Assembly: GCF_022419185.1 (NCBI RefSeq)
Contig: NZ_JAJOZK010000005.1
Location: 62,001 to 126,000, forward strand
Source of the DNA: Thermomonas flagellata
GTDB lineage: Bacteria; Pseudomonadota; Gammaproteobacteria; Xanthomonadales; Xanthomonadaceae
Direction of reading: 5' to 3'
DNA length: 64,000 nucleotides
Position numbers and translations under genes: made by a program
Shown here: in pieces, positions 1 to 9,624 of the stretch
Position numbering within the stretch: the first letter of the stretch is position 1
Layout: every line of letters starts with the position of its first letter
The notes under the pieces: generated by a model
Databases searched by the model: none
Seen by the model: only the letters and a program-made list of their open reading frames with translations
Told to the model about the DNA's origin: nothing

Positions 1-894
1 GGCGTGCGCGAACGCCTGCGCATCGCCATCCAGAAGAACGGCCGCCTCAGCGAACCGGCGCGCGCGCTGCTCGGCAGCTGCGGCCTGTCCTGGCGCGAAA
101 GCCCGGACAAGCTGTTCTGCTACGGCGACAACGCCCCGGTCGATCTCTTGCTGGTGCGCGACGACGACATCCCCGGGCTGATCGACAGCGGCCTGTGCGA
201 CCTCGGCATCGTCGGCCGCAACGTGCTGCAGGAACAGGCCAGCGAGCGCCGCCGCGCCGGGCGCGGCGCGAACGTGCGCGAGTGGCGCGCGCTCGGCTTC
301 GGCGGCTGCCGACTGGCGCTGGCGGTGCCGCAGGACTGGGCCTGGCAGGGGCCGGCGCAGCTGCAGGGACGCCGGATCGCCACCTCGTACCCGGCACTCA
401 CCCGCGACTGGCTGGACGCCCAGGGCGTGCAGGCGGAGGTGGTGGTGCTGTCGGGCTCGGTCGAGATCGCCCCGCGCCTGGGCCAGGCCGACGTGGTCTG
501 CGACCTGGTCTCCAGCGGCGCGACCCTGGCCGCCAACCAGCTCACCCCGGTGTGCGACCTGCTGCAGAGCGAGGCGGTGCTGGCCGGGCCGGAGGCGGAG
601 CTCGACCCGACCCTGGCCGAGACCGCGCAGATGCTGCTGCGCCGGATCGACGGCGTGCTGCGCATCCGCGACAGCAAGCTGCTGATGTTCCAGGCCCCGC
701 GCGCGGCGCTGGCGGACGTGCTGCGGCTGCTGCCGGACGCCGAACCGCCGACCGCCTATCCGGTCGAGGGCCAGGACCTGCTGGCGATGCAGGCCCTCTG
801 CCATGGGGTGGTGACCTGGCAGCGGCTGGAGGAACTCAAGCGTGCCGGTGCGCGCAGCCTGATGGTGCTGCCGGTGGAGAGGATGCTGGCATGA
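1..894 (+). CDS. hisG: ATP phosphoribosyltransferase HisG (5' end at or beyond window edge)
   Basis: First step of histidine synthesis: joins ATP and PRPP to give phosphoribosyl-ATP in the cytoplasm. The protein opens with [17 protein letters not shown], contains the phosphoribosyl-binding stretch [14 protein letters not shown] and ends with a C-terminal segment (after about residue 225) expected for the long, ACT-domain, histidine-feedback form, which fits the length of about 297 residues. The frame is open to the left edge. The GTG at position 4 is a possible start, but relatives usually carry a few more residues, so the true start may lie outside the window. The stop overlaps the hisD start by four bases. 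Any leader or attenuator of the his operon would be outside the window. Confidence 0.95.
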   Translation, partial: GVRERLRIAIQKNGRLSEPARALLGSCGLSWRESPDKLFCYGDNAPVDLLLVRDDDIPGLIDSGLCDLGIVGRNVLQEQASERRRAGRGANVREWRALGFGGCRLALAVPQDWAWQGPAQLQGRRIATSYPALTRDWLDAQGVQAEVVVLSGSVEIAPRLGQADVVCDLVSSGATLAANQLTPVCDLLQSEAVLAGPEAELDPTLAETAQMLLRRIDGVLRIRDSKLLMFQAPRAALADVLRLLPDAEPPTAYPVEGQDLLAMQALCHGVVTWQRLEELKRAGARSLMVLPVERMLA

Positions 895-2189
895 AGACGA
901 TCGACTGGGATGCGCAGGACGCGGCGGCCCGCGCGCAGTTGCTGACTCGCCCGACCCGCGCGCTGGCGCCGGGCGTGCGCGCGCGGGTGGAGGAGGTGAT
1001 GGCCGACGTGGCCGCGCGCGGCGACGTCGCCCTGCGGGTGCTGACCGAGCACTACGACGGGGTGCGGCTGGAGACGTTCGAGGTCGGCGCGCAGGAGCGC
1101 AGTGCGGCGTTCGCGGCGGTCGGCCCGGCCCTGCGCGCGGCGATCGACGAGGCCGCCGCCCGCATCGAGGCCTTCCACCGCGCCGGCATGCCGCGCGCCT
1201 ACGCGCTCGACACCGCGCCCGGCGTGCGCTGCGAGCGCGTGCTGCGGCCGATCAGCCCGGTCGGGCTGTACGTGCCGGCCGGCAGCGCGCCGCTGCCCTC
1301 GACCGCGCTGATGCTGGCGATCCCGGCGCAGCTGGCCGGCTGCGCGCAGATCGTGCTGTGCACCCCGCCGCGCCGCGACGGCAGCGCCGACCCGGCGGTG
1401 CTGGTGGCCGCCAGCTACGCGCCGAACGCGCGCATCTTCAAGCTCGGCGGCGCGCAGGCGATCGCCGCGATGAGCTTCGGGACCGCCAGCGTGCCGCGCT
1501 GCGAGAAGCTGTTCGGCCCCGGCAACGCCTGGGTGGACGAGGCCAAGCGCCAGGCCGCCGAGCGCCCGGACGGGCCGGCGATCGACATGCCGGCCGGGCC
1601 GTCCGAGGTGCTGGTGATCGCCGATGCCGGCGCCAACCCCGCGTTCGTGGCCGCCGACCTGCTGTCGCAGGCCGAGCACGGCCCCGACTCCCAGGTGATC
1701 CTGCTCAGCGACGACGCCGGCCTGATCGCCGCGGCCGCCGCCGAGGTCGAGCGCCAACTCGAAACCCTGCCGCGCGCCGCGATCGCGCGCCAGGCGCTGG
1801 CGCACTCGCGCCTGATCCGGGTCGCCGACATCGCGCAGGCGGTCGAGCTGAGCAACGACTACGCGCCCGAGCACCTGATCCTGTCGGTGCGCGAGCCGGA
1901 GCGCTGGCTGCCGGCGGTGCGCAACGCCGGCACCGTGTTCCTCGGCGACTACACGCCCGAATCGCTGGGCGACTACTGCAGCGGCAGCAACCACGTGCTG
2001 CCGACCGGCGGCGCGGCGCGCGCCTGGAGCGGGCTGTCGGTGTCGAGCTTCATGAAGTCGCTGACGGTGCAGCGCGCCAGCCGCGCCGGGATCGGCACGA
2101 TCGGCCCGTGCGCGGTCACCCTGGCCGAGGCCGAGGGCCTGCACGCGCATGCGCGCGCGGTCCAGCTGCGCCTGGCGGCTGAGGCATGA
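891..2189 (+). CDS. hisD: Histidinol dehydrogenase HisD
   Basis: Catalyses the last two steps of histidine synthesis, the NAD- and zinc-dependent oxidation of histidinol to histidine. The 432 residues are full length for the family. Recognisable stretches are [31 protein letters not shown], the [10 protein letters not shown] segment, [13 protein letters not shown], and [11 protein letters not shown] followed by [15 protein letters not shown], which carry the conserved Glu/His pair and zinc ligands. The start ATG overlaps the hisG stop (ATGA), and the end overlaps hisC the same way, so translation is probably coupled. Confidence 0.97.
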   Translation: MKTIDWDAQDAAARAQLLTRPTRALAPGVRARVEEVMADVAARGDVALRVLTEHYDGVRLETFEVGAQERSAAFAAVGPALRAAIDEAAARIEAFHRAGMPRAYALDTAPGVRCERVLRPISPVGLYVPAGSAPLPSTALMLAIPAQLAGCAQIVLCTPPRRDGSADPAVLVAASYAPNARIFKLGGAQAIAAMSFGTASVPRCEKLFGPGNAWVDEAKRQAAERPDGPAIDMPAGPSEVLVIADAGANPAFVAADLLSQAEHGPDSQVILLSDDAGLIAAAAAEVERQLETLPRAAIARQALAHSRLIRVADIAQAVELSNDYAPEHLILSVREPERWLPAVRNAGTVFLGDYTPESLGDYCSGSNHVLPTGGAARAWSGLSVSSFMKSLTVQRASRAGIGTIGPCAVTLAEAEGLHAHARAVQLRLAAEA

Positions 2190-3280
2190 GTACCGCGGCG
2201 AGCACCGCGCAGCGCCTGCTGCGCCCGGACCTGCGCGAGTTCGGCGGCTACCGCAGCGCGCGCAGCAGCCAGGCCAGCGGTCAGGTGTGGCTGAACGCCA
2301 ATGAATCCGCGCAGGCCTCCAGCGCGGATCCCGGCGGCGGCCTGCGCCGCTACCCGGATCCACAGCCGGCGGCCCTGCGCGAGGCGCTGGCGCGGCTGTA
2401 CGCGGTCGCGCCGGCGCAGGTGCTGGCGACCCGCGGCAGCGACGAGGGCATCGACCTGCTGCTGCGCGCGTTCTGCGCGCCGGGGCAGGGCGCGATCGTG
2501 ACCGCGCCGCCGGTGTTCGGCATGTACGCGGTGTGCGCACGCCTGCACGGCGCGCGGGTGGTGGAGGTGCCGGCGGAGGACACCGACGCCGGCTGGCGCA
2601 GCGACCTCGATGCGATGGCGCAGGCCGCGCTCGCTGCCGCCGCCAGCCTGGTGTTCGTGTGCGCGCCGGGCAACCCGACCGGGGAGGCGCTGGAGCCGGC
2701 CGCGCTGGCCGCGCTGGCCGCGCGCCTCGAGGGCCGGGCGCTGGTGGTGGTCGACGGCGCCTATGCCGAGTACGCCGACGCCGCGGCCGGGGCGGACCTC
2801 TTGGCCGCGCACGACAACCTGGTGCTGCTGCGGACCCTGTCCAAGGCGCATGCGCTGGCGGCGGCGCGGATCGGCGCGGTGCTGGCGAGCCGCGAAATCG
2901 TCGGCCTGCTGCAGCGCTGCCAGGCGCCGTATCCGCTGGCGCAGCCGGCGGTCGCGGCGGCGCTGGCGGCCCTGCAGCCGGCGGCGCTGGCGGCCACCGC
3001 GGCGCGGGTGGCGCAGGCGCGCGCCGAGCGCGCCCGGCTCGCGGCGGCGCTCGCGGCGCTGCCGGCGGTGCGCCGGGTGTATCCCTCGCAGGGCAATTTC
3101 CTGCTGGTGCGCTGCGCGCAGGCGCAGGCCGCCTACGACGCGCTGCTGGCGGCCGGGATCGTGGTGCGCGACATGCGCGCCGACCCGCGCCTGGCCGACG
3201 CGCTGCGGATCAGCCTCGGCACCCCGGCCGAGAACGACGCGGTCATCGCCGCGCTGGCGGCGCTGCGGAGGGCGGCATGA
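2186..3280 (+). CDS. hisC: Histidinol-phosphate aminotransferase HisC
   Basis: PLP-dependent fold-type I aminotransferase that converts imidazole-acetol phosphate and glutamate to histidinol phosphate. Visible hallmarks in 364 residues are LNANESAQ near the N-terminus, [16 protein letters not shown], the substrate/cofactor segment [23 protein letters not shown] (the Asp that contacts the PLP pyridine) and [14 protein letters not shown], where the Lys forms the Schiff base. [13 protein letters not shown] near the C-terminus carries the conserved Asn-Phe. It overlaps hisD and hisB by four bases each, inside the his operon. Confidence 0.96.
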   Translation: MSTAASTAQRLLRPDLREFGGYRSARSSQASGQVWLNANESAQASSADPGGGLRRYPDPQPAALREALARLYAVAPAQVLATRGSDEGIDLLLRAFCAPGQGAIVTAPPVFGMYAVCARLHGARVVEVPAEDTDAGWRSDLDAMAQAALAAAASLVFVCAPGNPTGEALEPAALAALAARLEGRALVVVDGAYAEYADAAAGADLLAAHDNLVLLRTLSKAHALAAARIGAVLASREIVGLLQRCQAPYPLAQPAVAAALAALQPAALAATAARVAQARAERARLAAALAALPAVRRVYPSQGNFLLVRCAQAQAAYDALLAAGIVVRDMRADPRLADALRISLGTPAENDAVIAALAALRRAA

Positions 3281-4362
3281 GCGCGCCGGCGCCGATCCTG
3301 TTCGTCGACCGCGACGGCACCCTGATCGAGGAGCCGGCGGATTTCCAGATCGACGCCTACCCGAAGCTGCGCTTCGTGCAGGGCGTGATCCCGGCGCTGC
3401 TGCGCCTGCGCGACGCCGGCTGGCAGTTCGTGATGGTCAGCAACCAGGACGGCCTCGGCACCCCGGCGTTCCCGGAGGAAGCGTTCGCCGGGCCGCATGC
3501 GCTGATGCTGCAGGTGTTCGAGAGCCAAGGCATCCGCTTCCGCGAGGTGCTGATCGACCGCAGCTTCCCGCACGAGCAGCTACCGACCCGCAAGCCCGGC
3601 ATCGGCCTGGTCCTGCACCTGCTCAAGGACCGCGGGATCGACTGGGCGCGCAGCGCGATGGTGGGCGACCGCGACACCGACCTCGCGTTCGCCGCCAACC
3701 TCGGCATCCGCGGCTTCAAGCTGGCCAGCCCGCAGTTCGGCGACGGCCTGGACTGGGCGGCGGTCGCGCACGCGCTGGTGGATGCGCCGCGCACCGCGCG
3801 CGTGCAGCGGCGCACGCGCGAGACCGAGATCGCGGTGGAACTCGACCTCGACGCCGCCTGCCCGCCGCAGGTGGCCACCGGGCTCGGCTTCTTCGACCAC
3901 ATGCTGGAGCAGCTGGGCACCCACGGCGGCTTCGGCCTGCGCCTGCAGTGCCGCGGCGACCTCCACATCGACGAGCACCACACCGTGGAAGACTGCGCGC
4001 TGGCGCTCGGCCAGGCCCTGCGCGAGGCGCTCGGCGACAAGCGCGGGATCGGCCGCTACGGCTTCACCCTGCCGATGGACGAGGCGCAGGCGAGTGCGGT
4101 GCTCGACCTGTCCGGACGGCCGTGGTTCGCGTTCGAGGGGGGCTTCGCGCGCGAGCGCGTGGGCGACCTGCCGACCGAGCTGGTGCCGCATTTCTTCCAT
4201 TCCCTGTGCCAGGCCGGTGGCATCACCCTGCACCTGGCGGTGCGCGGCGACAACGCGCACCACCAGGTCGAGGCCTGCTTCAAGGCGGTCGCGCGCGCCC
4301 TGCGCCAGGCGCTACGGCGCGAGGCCGGCGGCGCGCTGCCCAGCAGCAAGGGCGTGCTGTGA
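3277..4362 (+). CDS. hisB: Bifunctional HisB: histidinol-phosphatase / imidazoleglycerol-phosphate dehydratase
   Basis: Two-domain enzyme of 361 residues typical of gammaproteobacteria. Residues about 6-165 are a HAD-type phosphatase with the nucleophile motif [11 protein letters not shown] and the late motif [14 protein letters not shown], which dephosphorylates histidinol phosphate. Residues about 170-361 are the metal-dependent dehydratase, with [28 protein letters not shown] and [11 protein letters not shown] supplying the metal-binding His/Glu residues. I chose the ATG at 3277, which overlaps the hisC stop; longer upstream reading frame is only shadow of hisC. Sixteen bases separate it from hisH. 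Confidence 0.97.
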   Translation: MSAPAPILFVDRDGTLIEEPADFQIDAYPKLRFVQGVIPALLRLRDAGWQFVMVSNQDGLGTPAFPEEAFAGPHALMLQVFESQGIRFREVLIDRSFPHEQLPTRKPGIGLVLHLLKDRGIDWARSAMVGDRDTDLAFAANLGIRGFKLASPQFGDGLDWAAVAHALVDAPRTARVQRRTRETEIAVELDLDAACPPQVATGLGFFDHMLEQLGTHGGFGLRLQCRGDLHIDEHHTVEDCALALGQALREALGDKRGIGRYGFTLPMDEAQASAVLDLSGRPWFAFEGGFARERVGDLPTELVPHFFHSLCQAGGITLHLAVRGDNAHHQVEACFKAVARALRQALRREAGGALPSSKGVL

Positions 4363-4378
4363 GGCGGGGGCGGGCGGC

Positions 4379-4993
4379 ATGAGCGCACTGGTGATGGTGG
4401 ATGCCGGCGGCGCCAACCTCGGCTCGGTGCGCGCGGCGCTGGAGCGGCTGGGCGCCACCCCGGAGCTGACCCGCGACCCGGCGCGGATCGCGGCGGCCGA
4501 GCGCCTGCTGCTGCCGGGCGTGGGCGCGGCGGCGCCGGTGATGGCGATCCTGCGCGAACACGGGCTGGTGCCGGCGCTGCGCGAGGCGGTGTTCGCGCGC
4601 GGGGTGCCGCTGCTGGGCATCTGCATCGGCATGCAGGTGTTGTTCGAGCACAGCGAGGAGGGCGCGGTGGACGGCCTGGGCTGGCTGCCGGGGCGCGTGC
4701 GCCGGCTGCCCGCCGCGCCCGGCCTGCGCCTGCCGCACATGGGCTGGAACGCGCTGCAGCCACGGCGCGAGCATCCGCTGCTGGACGGCATCGCGGCTGG
4801 GCAGCAGGCCTACTTCGTGCACAGCTACGCGGCGGACCCCGGCGCGGACACGCTGGCCACCTGCAGCCACGGGCGCGAGTTCGCGGCGCTGGTGGCGCGC
4901 GCCAACCTCGCCGGGGTGCAGTTCCATCCCGAGCGCTCGGGCGCGGTCGGTGCGCGCCTGCTCGCCAACTTCCTGCGCTGGAGCCCGGCATGA
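4379..4993 (+). CDS. hisH: Imidazole glycerol phosphate synthase glutaminase subunit HisH
   Basis: Class I glutamine amidotransferase (204 residues) that releases ammonia and channels it to HisF. The nucleophile elbow [18 protein letters not shown] carries the catalytic Cys. [13 protein letters not shown] near the C-terminus supplies the His-Glu of the triad. The N-terminus [21 protein letters not shown] is the usual HisH opening. The start ATG at 4379 follows the purine-rich GAGGCGGGGGCGGGCGGC. Its stop overlaps hisA by four bases. Confidence 0.97.
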   Translation: MSALVMVDAGGANLGSVRAALERLGATPELTRDPARIAAAERLLLPGVGAAAPVMAILREHGLVPALREAVFARGVPLLGICIGMQVLFEHSEEGAVDGLGWLPGRVRRLPAAPGLRLPHMGWNALQPRREHPLLDGIAAGQQAYFVHSYAADPGADTLATCSHGREFAALVARANLAGVQFHPERSGAVGARLLANFLRWSPA

Positions 4994-5739
4994 GCTTCGC
5001 CCCCATTCCCGCGATCGACGTGCGCGCCGGCCGCGTGGTGCGGCTGGCGCAGGGCGACTACGCCCGCCAGACCGAGTACGCAGCCGACCCGCTGGCCCAG
5101 GCCGAGGCCTATGCCGCGGCCGGCGCGCGCTGGCTGCACCTGGTGGACTTGGACGCGGCGCGCGCCGGCGGCTATACCCTGCTGCCGCTGCTGCGCCGGA
5201 TCGTCGCCGCCACTGGCCTCCACGTGCAGACCGGCGGCGGCGTGCGCGGCGATGGCGACGTGGCCGCGCTGCTCGAGGCCGGCGCGGCGCGGGTGGTGGT
5301 CGGGTCGCTGGCGGTGCGCGAGCCGCAGCGGGTGGCCGGCTGGCTGCGCGCCCACGGCGGCGGGCGCCTGGTGCTGGCGCTGGACGCACGCTGCGACGCG
5401 GACGGCGTCTGGCGGGTACCGGTGCACGGCTGGACCGAGGCCACCGGCGCCACCCTCGACGGCCTGCTCGGGTTCTACCGCGACCACGGCGCGCAGCACG
5501 TGCTGTGCACCGACATCGACCGCGACGGCATGCTCGCCGGCCCCAACCTCGCACTCTACCGCTGGCTGCGGCAGGCCTGGCCGACGCTGGCGCTGCAGGC
5601 CTCCGGCGGCATCCGCGACGCCGGCGACGTCGCCGCGGTGCGCGCACTCGGCTGCAGCGCGGCCATCCTCGGGCGCGCCCTGCTGGAGGGACGGCTGGCG
5701 CTGGCCGAGGTGCTGGCGGCGGAGGCGGCGGCATGCTGA
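4990..5739 (+). CDS. hisA: ProFAR isomerase HisA
   Basis: Catalyses the Amadori isomerisation of ProFAR to PRFAR, the substrate of HisF. It is a (beta/alpha)8 barrel of 249 residues. [19 protein letters not shown] holds the N-terminal catalytic Asp; [17 protein letters not shown] and [11 protein letters not shown] are the two phosphate-binding loops; [15 protein letters not shown] contains the second catalytic Asp. The gene lies between hisH and hisF with overlaps on both sides. Confidence 0.97.
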   Translation: MSFAPIPAIDVRAGRVVRLAQGDYARQTEYAADPLAQAEAYAAAGARWLHLVDLDAARAGGYTLLPLLRRIVAATGLHVQTGGGVRGDGDVAALLEAGAARVVVGSLAVREPQRVAGWLRAHGGGRLVLALDARCDADGVWRVPVHGWTEATGATLDGLLGFYRDHGAQHVLCTDIDRDGMLAGPNLALYRWLRQAWPTLALQASGGIRDAGDVAAVRALGCSAAILGRALLEGRLALAEVLAAEAAAC

Positions 5740-6506
5740 GCCGGCGCATCATCCCCTGCCTGGACGTGCGCGGCGGGCGGGTGGTCAAGGGCGTGCGCTT
5801 CCGCGACCACGTGGACATGGGCGCGATCGAGGAGCTCGCCCTGCGCTACCGCGACGCCGGCGCCGACGAGCTGGTGTTCTACGACATCGGCGCCAGCCCG
5901 GAGGGGCGCGCGGTGGACGTGGACTGGGTGCGGCGGGTCTCCGACCTGCTCGACATCCCGTTCTGCGTGGCCGGCGGCATCGACGGGGTGGAGCGCGCGC
6001 GCGCGGTGCTGCACGCCGGCGCCGACAAGGTCTCGATCAACACCCCGGCGCTGCAGCAGCCCGGCCTGGTGGACGCGCTGGCCGCCGAGTTCGGCAGCCA
6101 GTGCGTGGTGCTCGGCATCGATTCGGTGCGCGACCCGGACGGGGAATGGCGGGTGCGCAGCTACACCGGCGACCCAGCGCGCACCCGCAGCGAGGGCCGG
6201 CGCACCCTGGACTGGGTGCGCGAGGTGCAGCAGCGCGGCGCCGGCGAGATCGTCCTCAACTGCATGGGCAGCGACGGCGTGCGTGCCGGCTACGACATCC
6301 CCCAGCTGCAGGCGGTGCGCGCGGTGTGCACGGTGCCGCTGGTGGCCTCCGGCGGGGCCGGTGCGCCCGACCACTTCGTCGCGGTGTTCCGCGAGGCCGA
6401 CGTCGATGCCGCGCTCGCCGCCAGCGTCTTCCATACCGGGGCGATCGCGATCCCGGATCTCAAGGACCACCTGTCCGCCCATGGCATCGAGGTGCGCCGT
6501 GCCTGA
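5733..6506 (+). CDS. hisF: Imidazole glycerol phosphate synthase cyclase subunit HisF
   Basis: Cyclase partner of HisH that converts PRFAR and ammonia to imidazole glycerol phosphate plus AICAR. The 257-residue barrel starts with [18 protein letters not shown] (catalytic Asp) and shows [42 protein letters not shown] (second catalytic Asp) and [12 protein letters not shown] chose the ATG at 5733, which overlaps the hisA stop by seven bases. The gene end overlaps the GTG start of hisI. Confidence 0.97.
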   Translation: MLSRRIIPCLDVRGGRVVKGVRFRDHVDMGAIEELALRYRDAGADELVFYDIGASPEGRAVDVDWVRRVSDLLDIPFCVAGGIDGVERARAVLHAGADKVSINTPALQQPGLVDALAAEFGSQCVVLGIDSVRDPDGEWRVRSYTGDPARTRSEGRRTLDWVREVQQRGAGEIVLNCMGSDGVRAGYDIPQLQAVRAVCTVPLVASGGAGAPDHFVAVFREADVDAALAASVFHTGAIAIPDLKDHLSAHGIEVRRA

Positions 6507-7122
6507 ATCACCGACCTTCGATCCGGCCGCACTGGCCTGGGAGCGCATGGGCGGGCTGCTGCCCGCGGTGGTGCAGGACGCCGCCAGCCTGCGCGTGCTG
6601 ATGCTCGGCTACATGAACCGCGAGGCGCTGCAGGCCACCCTCGAGCGCGGGCGGGTCACCTTCTTCAGCCGCAGCAAGGGTCGCCTGTGGACCAAGGGCG
6701 AGCAGAGCGGGCATGTGCTGGAACTGGTCGCGATCGCGCCCGACTGCGACGGCGACGCCCTGCTGGTGCAGGCGCGCCCGCGTGGGCCGACCTGCCACAC
6801 CGGGCGCACCAGCTGCTTCCCCGCGGCGCCGGGCGATGCGGTGGCGGAGCTGGACGCGGTGGTCGCCGCGCGCCTGGTCGAGGCGCCGGCCGGCAGCTAC
6901 ACCCGGCGCCTGCTCGATGCCGGCCTGGCGCGGATCGCGCAGAAGGTCGGCGAGGAGGGCGTGGAGACCGCGCTGGCGGCGGTCACCGCGGACGATGTCG
7001 CGCTGCGCGGCGAGGCCGCCGACCTCGTCTACCACCTGCTGGTGTTGCTGCGCGCGCGCGGGCTGGACTGGGACGCGGTGCGCGCGGAACTGGCGCGGCG
7101 GGCGCGGCCGGCGCCCGGCTGA
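6499..7122 (+). CDS. hisI: Bifunctional HisIE: phosphoribosyl-AMP cyclohydrolase / phosphoribosyl-ATP pyrophosphatase
   Basis: Carries out steps two and three of the pathway. The N-terminal half is the cyclohydrolase, with [30 protein letters not shown] and the metal-binding [12 protein letters not shown]. The C-terminal half (from about residue 120) is the all-alpha pyrophosphatase, with [18 protein letters not shown] and [11 protein letters not shown] place the start at the GTG 6499, which gives 207 residues and [19 protein letters not shown] at the N-terminus; the in-frame ATGs further upstream lie inside hisF. Last gene of the his operon; it meets phaR tail-to-tail nine bases on with no obvious terminator. 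Confidence 0.95.
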   Translation: MPESPTFDPAALAWERMGGLLPAVVQDAASLRVLMLGYMNREALQATLERGRVTFFSRSKGRLWTKGEQSGHVLELVAIAPDCDGDALLVQARPRGPTCHTGRTSCFPAAPGDAVAELDAVVAARLVEAPAGSYTRRLLDAGLARIAQKVGEEGVETALAAVTADDVALRGEAADLVYHLLVLLRARGLDWDAVRAELARRARPAPG

Positions 7123-7131
7123 GCAGGCAGA

Positions 7132-7638
7132 TCAGCGCGGCTTGCCGCCGACCCCGGCGTCGCGCGGACGAGGGCCGCTGCCTGCGCCGGGGGCGCCGCC
7201 CATCCCGGACAGCAGGTTCTTCTGGAACTCCTTCCACAGCTCCATGTTGCGCTCGGTGAGCTGGTTGAGCATCGCCCACGGGGTCTGCCCGAGCAGCCCG
7301 CCCATCTGCTGGCGGAACTGCTGCTGCTGGTCCAGGAACAGCTGCATCGAGCGCTCCAGGTAGTTGCCCATGAAGCCCTGCAGGGAGTCGCCGTAGAACC
7401 GGATCAGCTGGCTGAGCAGTTGGGTGGATAGCATCGGCTGCCCCTCCTGCTCGTGCTCGGCGATGATCTGCAGCAGGACCTGGCGGGTCAGGTCCTCCCC
7501 GGTCTTGGCGTCGCGCACCTCGAAGGCCTCGCCGTCCACGATCAGCTGGCGCACGTCCTCGATCGTGATGTAGCTGGAGATCTCGGTGTCGTACAGGCGG
7601 CGGTTCGGGTACTTCTTGATGATCCGGGTCGCGCTCAT
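7132..7638 (-). CDS. phaR: Polyhydroxyalkanoate synthesis regulator PhaR
   Basis: Transcriptional repressor that binds polyhydroxyalkanoate and phasin-gene DNA. The N-terminal DNA-binding domain starts with RIIKKYPNRRLYDTEISSY and continues to about residue 60. The PHB-accumulation domain follows with LSQLIRFYGDSLQGFMGNYL. A Gln-rich tail with LFLDQQQQFRQQMGG and a Gly/Pro-rich end completes the 168 residues. No phaC synthase or phasin gene lies in the window, but a phbB-type reductase is only about 1.2 kb away. It is convergent with hisI. Confidence 0.93.
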   Translation of the reverse strand: MSATRIIKKYPNRRLYDTEISSYITIEDVRQLIVDGEAFEVRDAKTGEDLTRQVLLQIIAEHEQEGQPMLSTQLLSQLIRFYGDSLQGFMGNYLERSMQLFLDQQQQFRQQMGGLLGQTPWAMLNQLTERNMELWKEFQKNLLSGMGGAPGAGSGPRPRDAGVGGKPR

Positions 7639-7800
7639 CGAGCAAACACTCTAGGGACGTGCGCCGCAGCATGGCGCAGTGCAACAGGGGTTGCAAGCGA
7701 CCGCCGCGACGCGGATCCGGCGCGGATACCCGCGGGGGTAAGGCCGCATTGTCCGGCGGTCGGGCCGGGGCTTGGCCGGTGCGGAAAGCGGCCTGCGTTT

Positions 7801-7820
7801 ATGCCGGCGAACGCCGGCAT
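7801..7820. repeat. 20-bp perfect palindrome, REP-like
   Basis: ATGCCGGC-GAAC-GCCGGCAT forms an 8-bp stem with a GNNC tetraloop. It lies in the 207-bp gap between phaR and the NlpC/P60-like gene, just 5' of that gene's ribosome binding site. The form resembles the repetitive extragenic palindromes common in Xanthomonadaceae, but I saw no second copy in this window, so that class is an inference. No T-run follows on either strand that would make it a normal terminator. Confidence 0.4.
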
Positions 7821-7845
7821 CGGCACGCGGGCGTAGGAGACTTCG

Positions 7846-8814
7846 ATGGCGCATTTCCATGTCTGGCCCGCCGGTTCGCGGGTCTCTGGGCAGACGCTGC
7901 AGGTCAGCGGTCCGATCGACATCGGGCTGTGGGGGTATCTCGCCTCGGCGCAGCGCGAATACGAGGTGGTGGTGCGGCAGGGCGCGGCGGCTTGCGAGCG
8001 CGGCCGCATCGCCGGCAACAGCCGCCTGTGGCAGGTGCGGGCGCAGGCAAGCGGACCGGTGCGGCTGGAAGCGCGCGCCCCCGACGGCAGCGTGGTGGAC
8101 TGGGTGGTGCTGGAGTTCATGGCCAGAAATGCGGTCGCCGCGATGCGCCGGCGCGCGCTGGTCGAGGAGGCCCGCCGCCACATCGGCGCGCACTACCTCT
8201 GGGGCGCGGCCGGGGCGCGCCCGGGTTGTAGTGACGGCATGCCGCTGCGCCCCGACGGCGTGACCATGCACCGCCCCCAGCTCGACGCGGCGCGCCCGCG
8301 GCTGCACGCCGCCTGTTCCAACTTCACCGACCTGCACGTGTGCGCCGGGCGTTCGGCGCGGGCCGGCGGGCGCTGGCTGCCGCCGAACGACCGCGCGCTG
8401 GCGCGCTACCTGGACGGCCTGCGCGGACAGCCGCCGGAGGCGTGGACGCCGCTGGAGGGCCGCCTGTGGCCGCGCCATATCATCGGCTCCAGCCTGCGCC
8501 CGACCCCCGGCGAGGGCATCGTGCTGGGCGAGGCCTGCGAGAACATCCGCCACTTCGACTGCGTCGGCTTCATCAATTACTGCATGTCGATCTCGCAGCT
8601 ACAACCAACTCAGAAGTCGATCGCGGCGTGGGACCACAAGACCACGCTGGTGCTGGACGGCACCGCCGAGCCTGGCGATCTGCTGGTCTCGCCGGACCTG
8701 AGGCACATCGGCATCGACGCCGGCAACGGGCGCATGCTGCACGCGGAGGGCTCGCTGTCCGGCGTGGTCGAGACGCCGCAGCCGCGCGGCTGGCGCCGGC
8801 ACCGGGTGATCTGA
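7846..8814 (+). CDS. NlpC/P60-like cysteine hydrolase with a large internal insertion, no signal peptide
   Basis: Predicted thiol hydrolase (peptidoglycan amidase/endopeptidase-type fold), 322 residues. Residues 1 to about 100 are an unassigned, beta-rich-looking segment. ARRHIGAHYLWGAAGARPG (about 107-125) resembles the YxWGG helix-strand motif of NlpC/P60. HFDCVGFINYCM places a nucleophile at Cys239, and GDLLVSPDLRHIGID places the paired His at 287. The usual short link between the first motif and the Cys is replaced by over 100 residues containing three further Cys. There is no signal peptide, so it is either cytoplasmic or delivered by another route such as T6SS. The start follows a clear TAGGAGA ribosome site. 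It is monocistronic between phaR and phbB. Fold assignment is from motifs only; the substrate is unknown. Confidence 0.6.
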   Translation: MAHFHVWPAGSRVSGQTLQVSGPIDIGLWGYLASAQREYEVVVRQGAAACERGRIAGNSRLWQVRAQASGPVRLEARAPDGSVVDWVVLEFMARNAVAAMRRRALVEEARRHIGAHYLWGAAGARPGCSDGMPLRPDGVTMHRPQLDAARPRLHAACSNFTDLHVCAGRSARAGGRWLPPNDRALARYLDGLRGQPPEAWTPLEGRLWPRHIIGSSLRPTPGEGIVLGEACENIRHFDCVGFINYCMSISQLQPTQKSIAAWDHKTTLVLDGTAEPGDLLVSPDLRHIGIDAGNGRMLHAEGSLSGVVETPQPRGWRRHRVI

Positions 8815-8848
8815 GTCTGATCGGAGCTGGGCGGGCGCGACGGCCGCC

Positions 8849-9589
8849 TCACCAGCCCATGTGGTGGCCGCCGTTGATGTCGAGGTTGGAGCCGGTGATC
8901 CAGCCGGCCTGCTCGTCCACCAGGAAGGCCACGCCGTGGGCGATCTCCTCCGGGGTGCCGAGGCGGCCGGTCGGGATGTCGGCGATGATCTTGGCGCGCA
9001 CCTCCTCCGGCACCGCCATCACCATGTCGGTGGCGATGTAGCCGGGGGAGATGGTGTTCACGGTGATGCCGTTGCGCGCGTTCTCGCGCGCCAGCGAGAT
9101 GGTGAAGCCGTGCATGCCGGCCTTGGACGCCGCGTAGTTGGCCTGCCCGTACTGGCCCTTGAGGCCGTTGATCGAGCTGATCTGGATGATCCGGCCCCAC
9201 TTGCGCGCGCGCATGCCCTCGATCACCGGACGGGTGACGTTGAAGCAGGAATTGAGGTTGGTGTTGATCACCTCCAGCCACTGCTGCGCGGTCATCTTGT
9301 GGAAGGTGGTGTCGCGGGTGATGCCGGCGTTGTTGACGAGGATCTCGACCGGCCCGAGCGCCGCCTCCACCGCCTGCACCATCGCCGCCGCCTCGTCCGG
9401 GGAGGTGACGTCGCCGCGCGCGATGAACACCTCGCAGCCCTCGTCGCGTAGCCTCTGCTGCCAGGCGCGCGCCTTCTCCTCGTTGCGGTAGTTGGTGGCG
9501 ACCCGGTGGCCCATCGCCGCCAGGCGCTTGACGATGGCGGTGCCGATGCCGCCGGTGCCGCCGGTGACCAGTGCGACTCGGGACGTCAT
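8849..9589 (-). CDS. phbB: Acetoacetyl-CoA reductase, SDR family
   Basis: Short-chain dehydrogenase that reduces acetoacetyl-CoA to 3-hydroxybutyryl-CoA with NADPH, the second step of polyhydroxybutyrate synthesis. The 246 residues show VALVTGGTGGIGTAIVKRL (nucleotide-binding), NNAGITRDTTFHKM, and the active site with IIQISSINGLKGQYGQ followed by ANYAASKAG (Ser, Tyr, Lys). VNTISPGYIATDMV and the C-terminal GGHHMGW are typical of PhbB rather than FabG. Nearby phaR supports a PHB role. FabG activity cannot be excluded from sequence alone. I chose the ATG at 9589, which follows an AAGGAGC ribosome site. Confidence 0.88.
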   Translation of the reverse strand: MTSRVALVTGGTGGIGTAIVKRLAAMGHRVATNYRNEEKARAWQQRLRDEGCEVFIARGDVTSPDEAAAMVQAVEAALGPVEILVNNAGITRDTTFHKMTAQQWLEVINTNLNSCFNVTRPVIEGMRARKWGRIIQISSINGLKGQYGQANYAASKAGMHGFTISLARENARNGITVNTISPGYIATDMVMAVPEEVRAKIIADIPTGRLGTPEEIAHGVAFLVDEQAGWITGSNLDINGGHHMGW

Positions 9590-9624
9590 GCCGTGCTCCT
9601 TGCGTGCGGAAGGGTGGGCCGATT

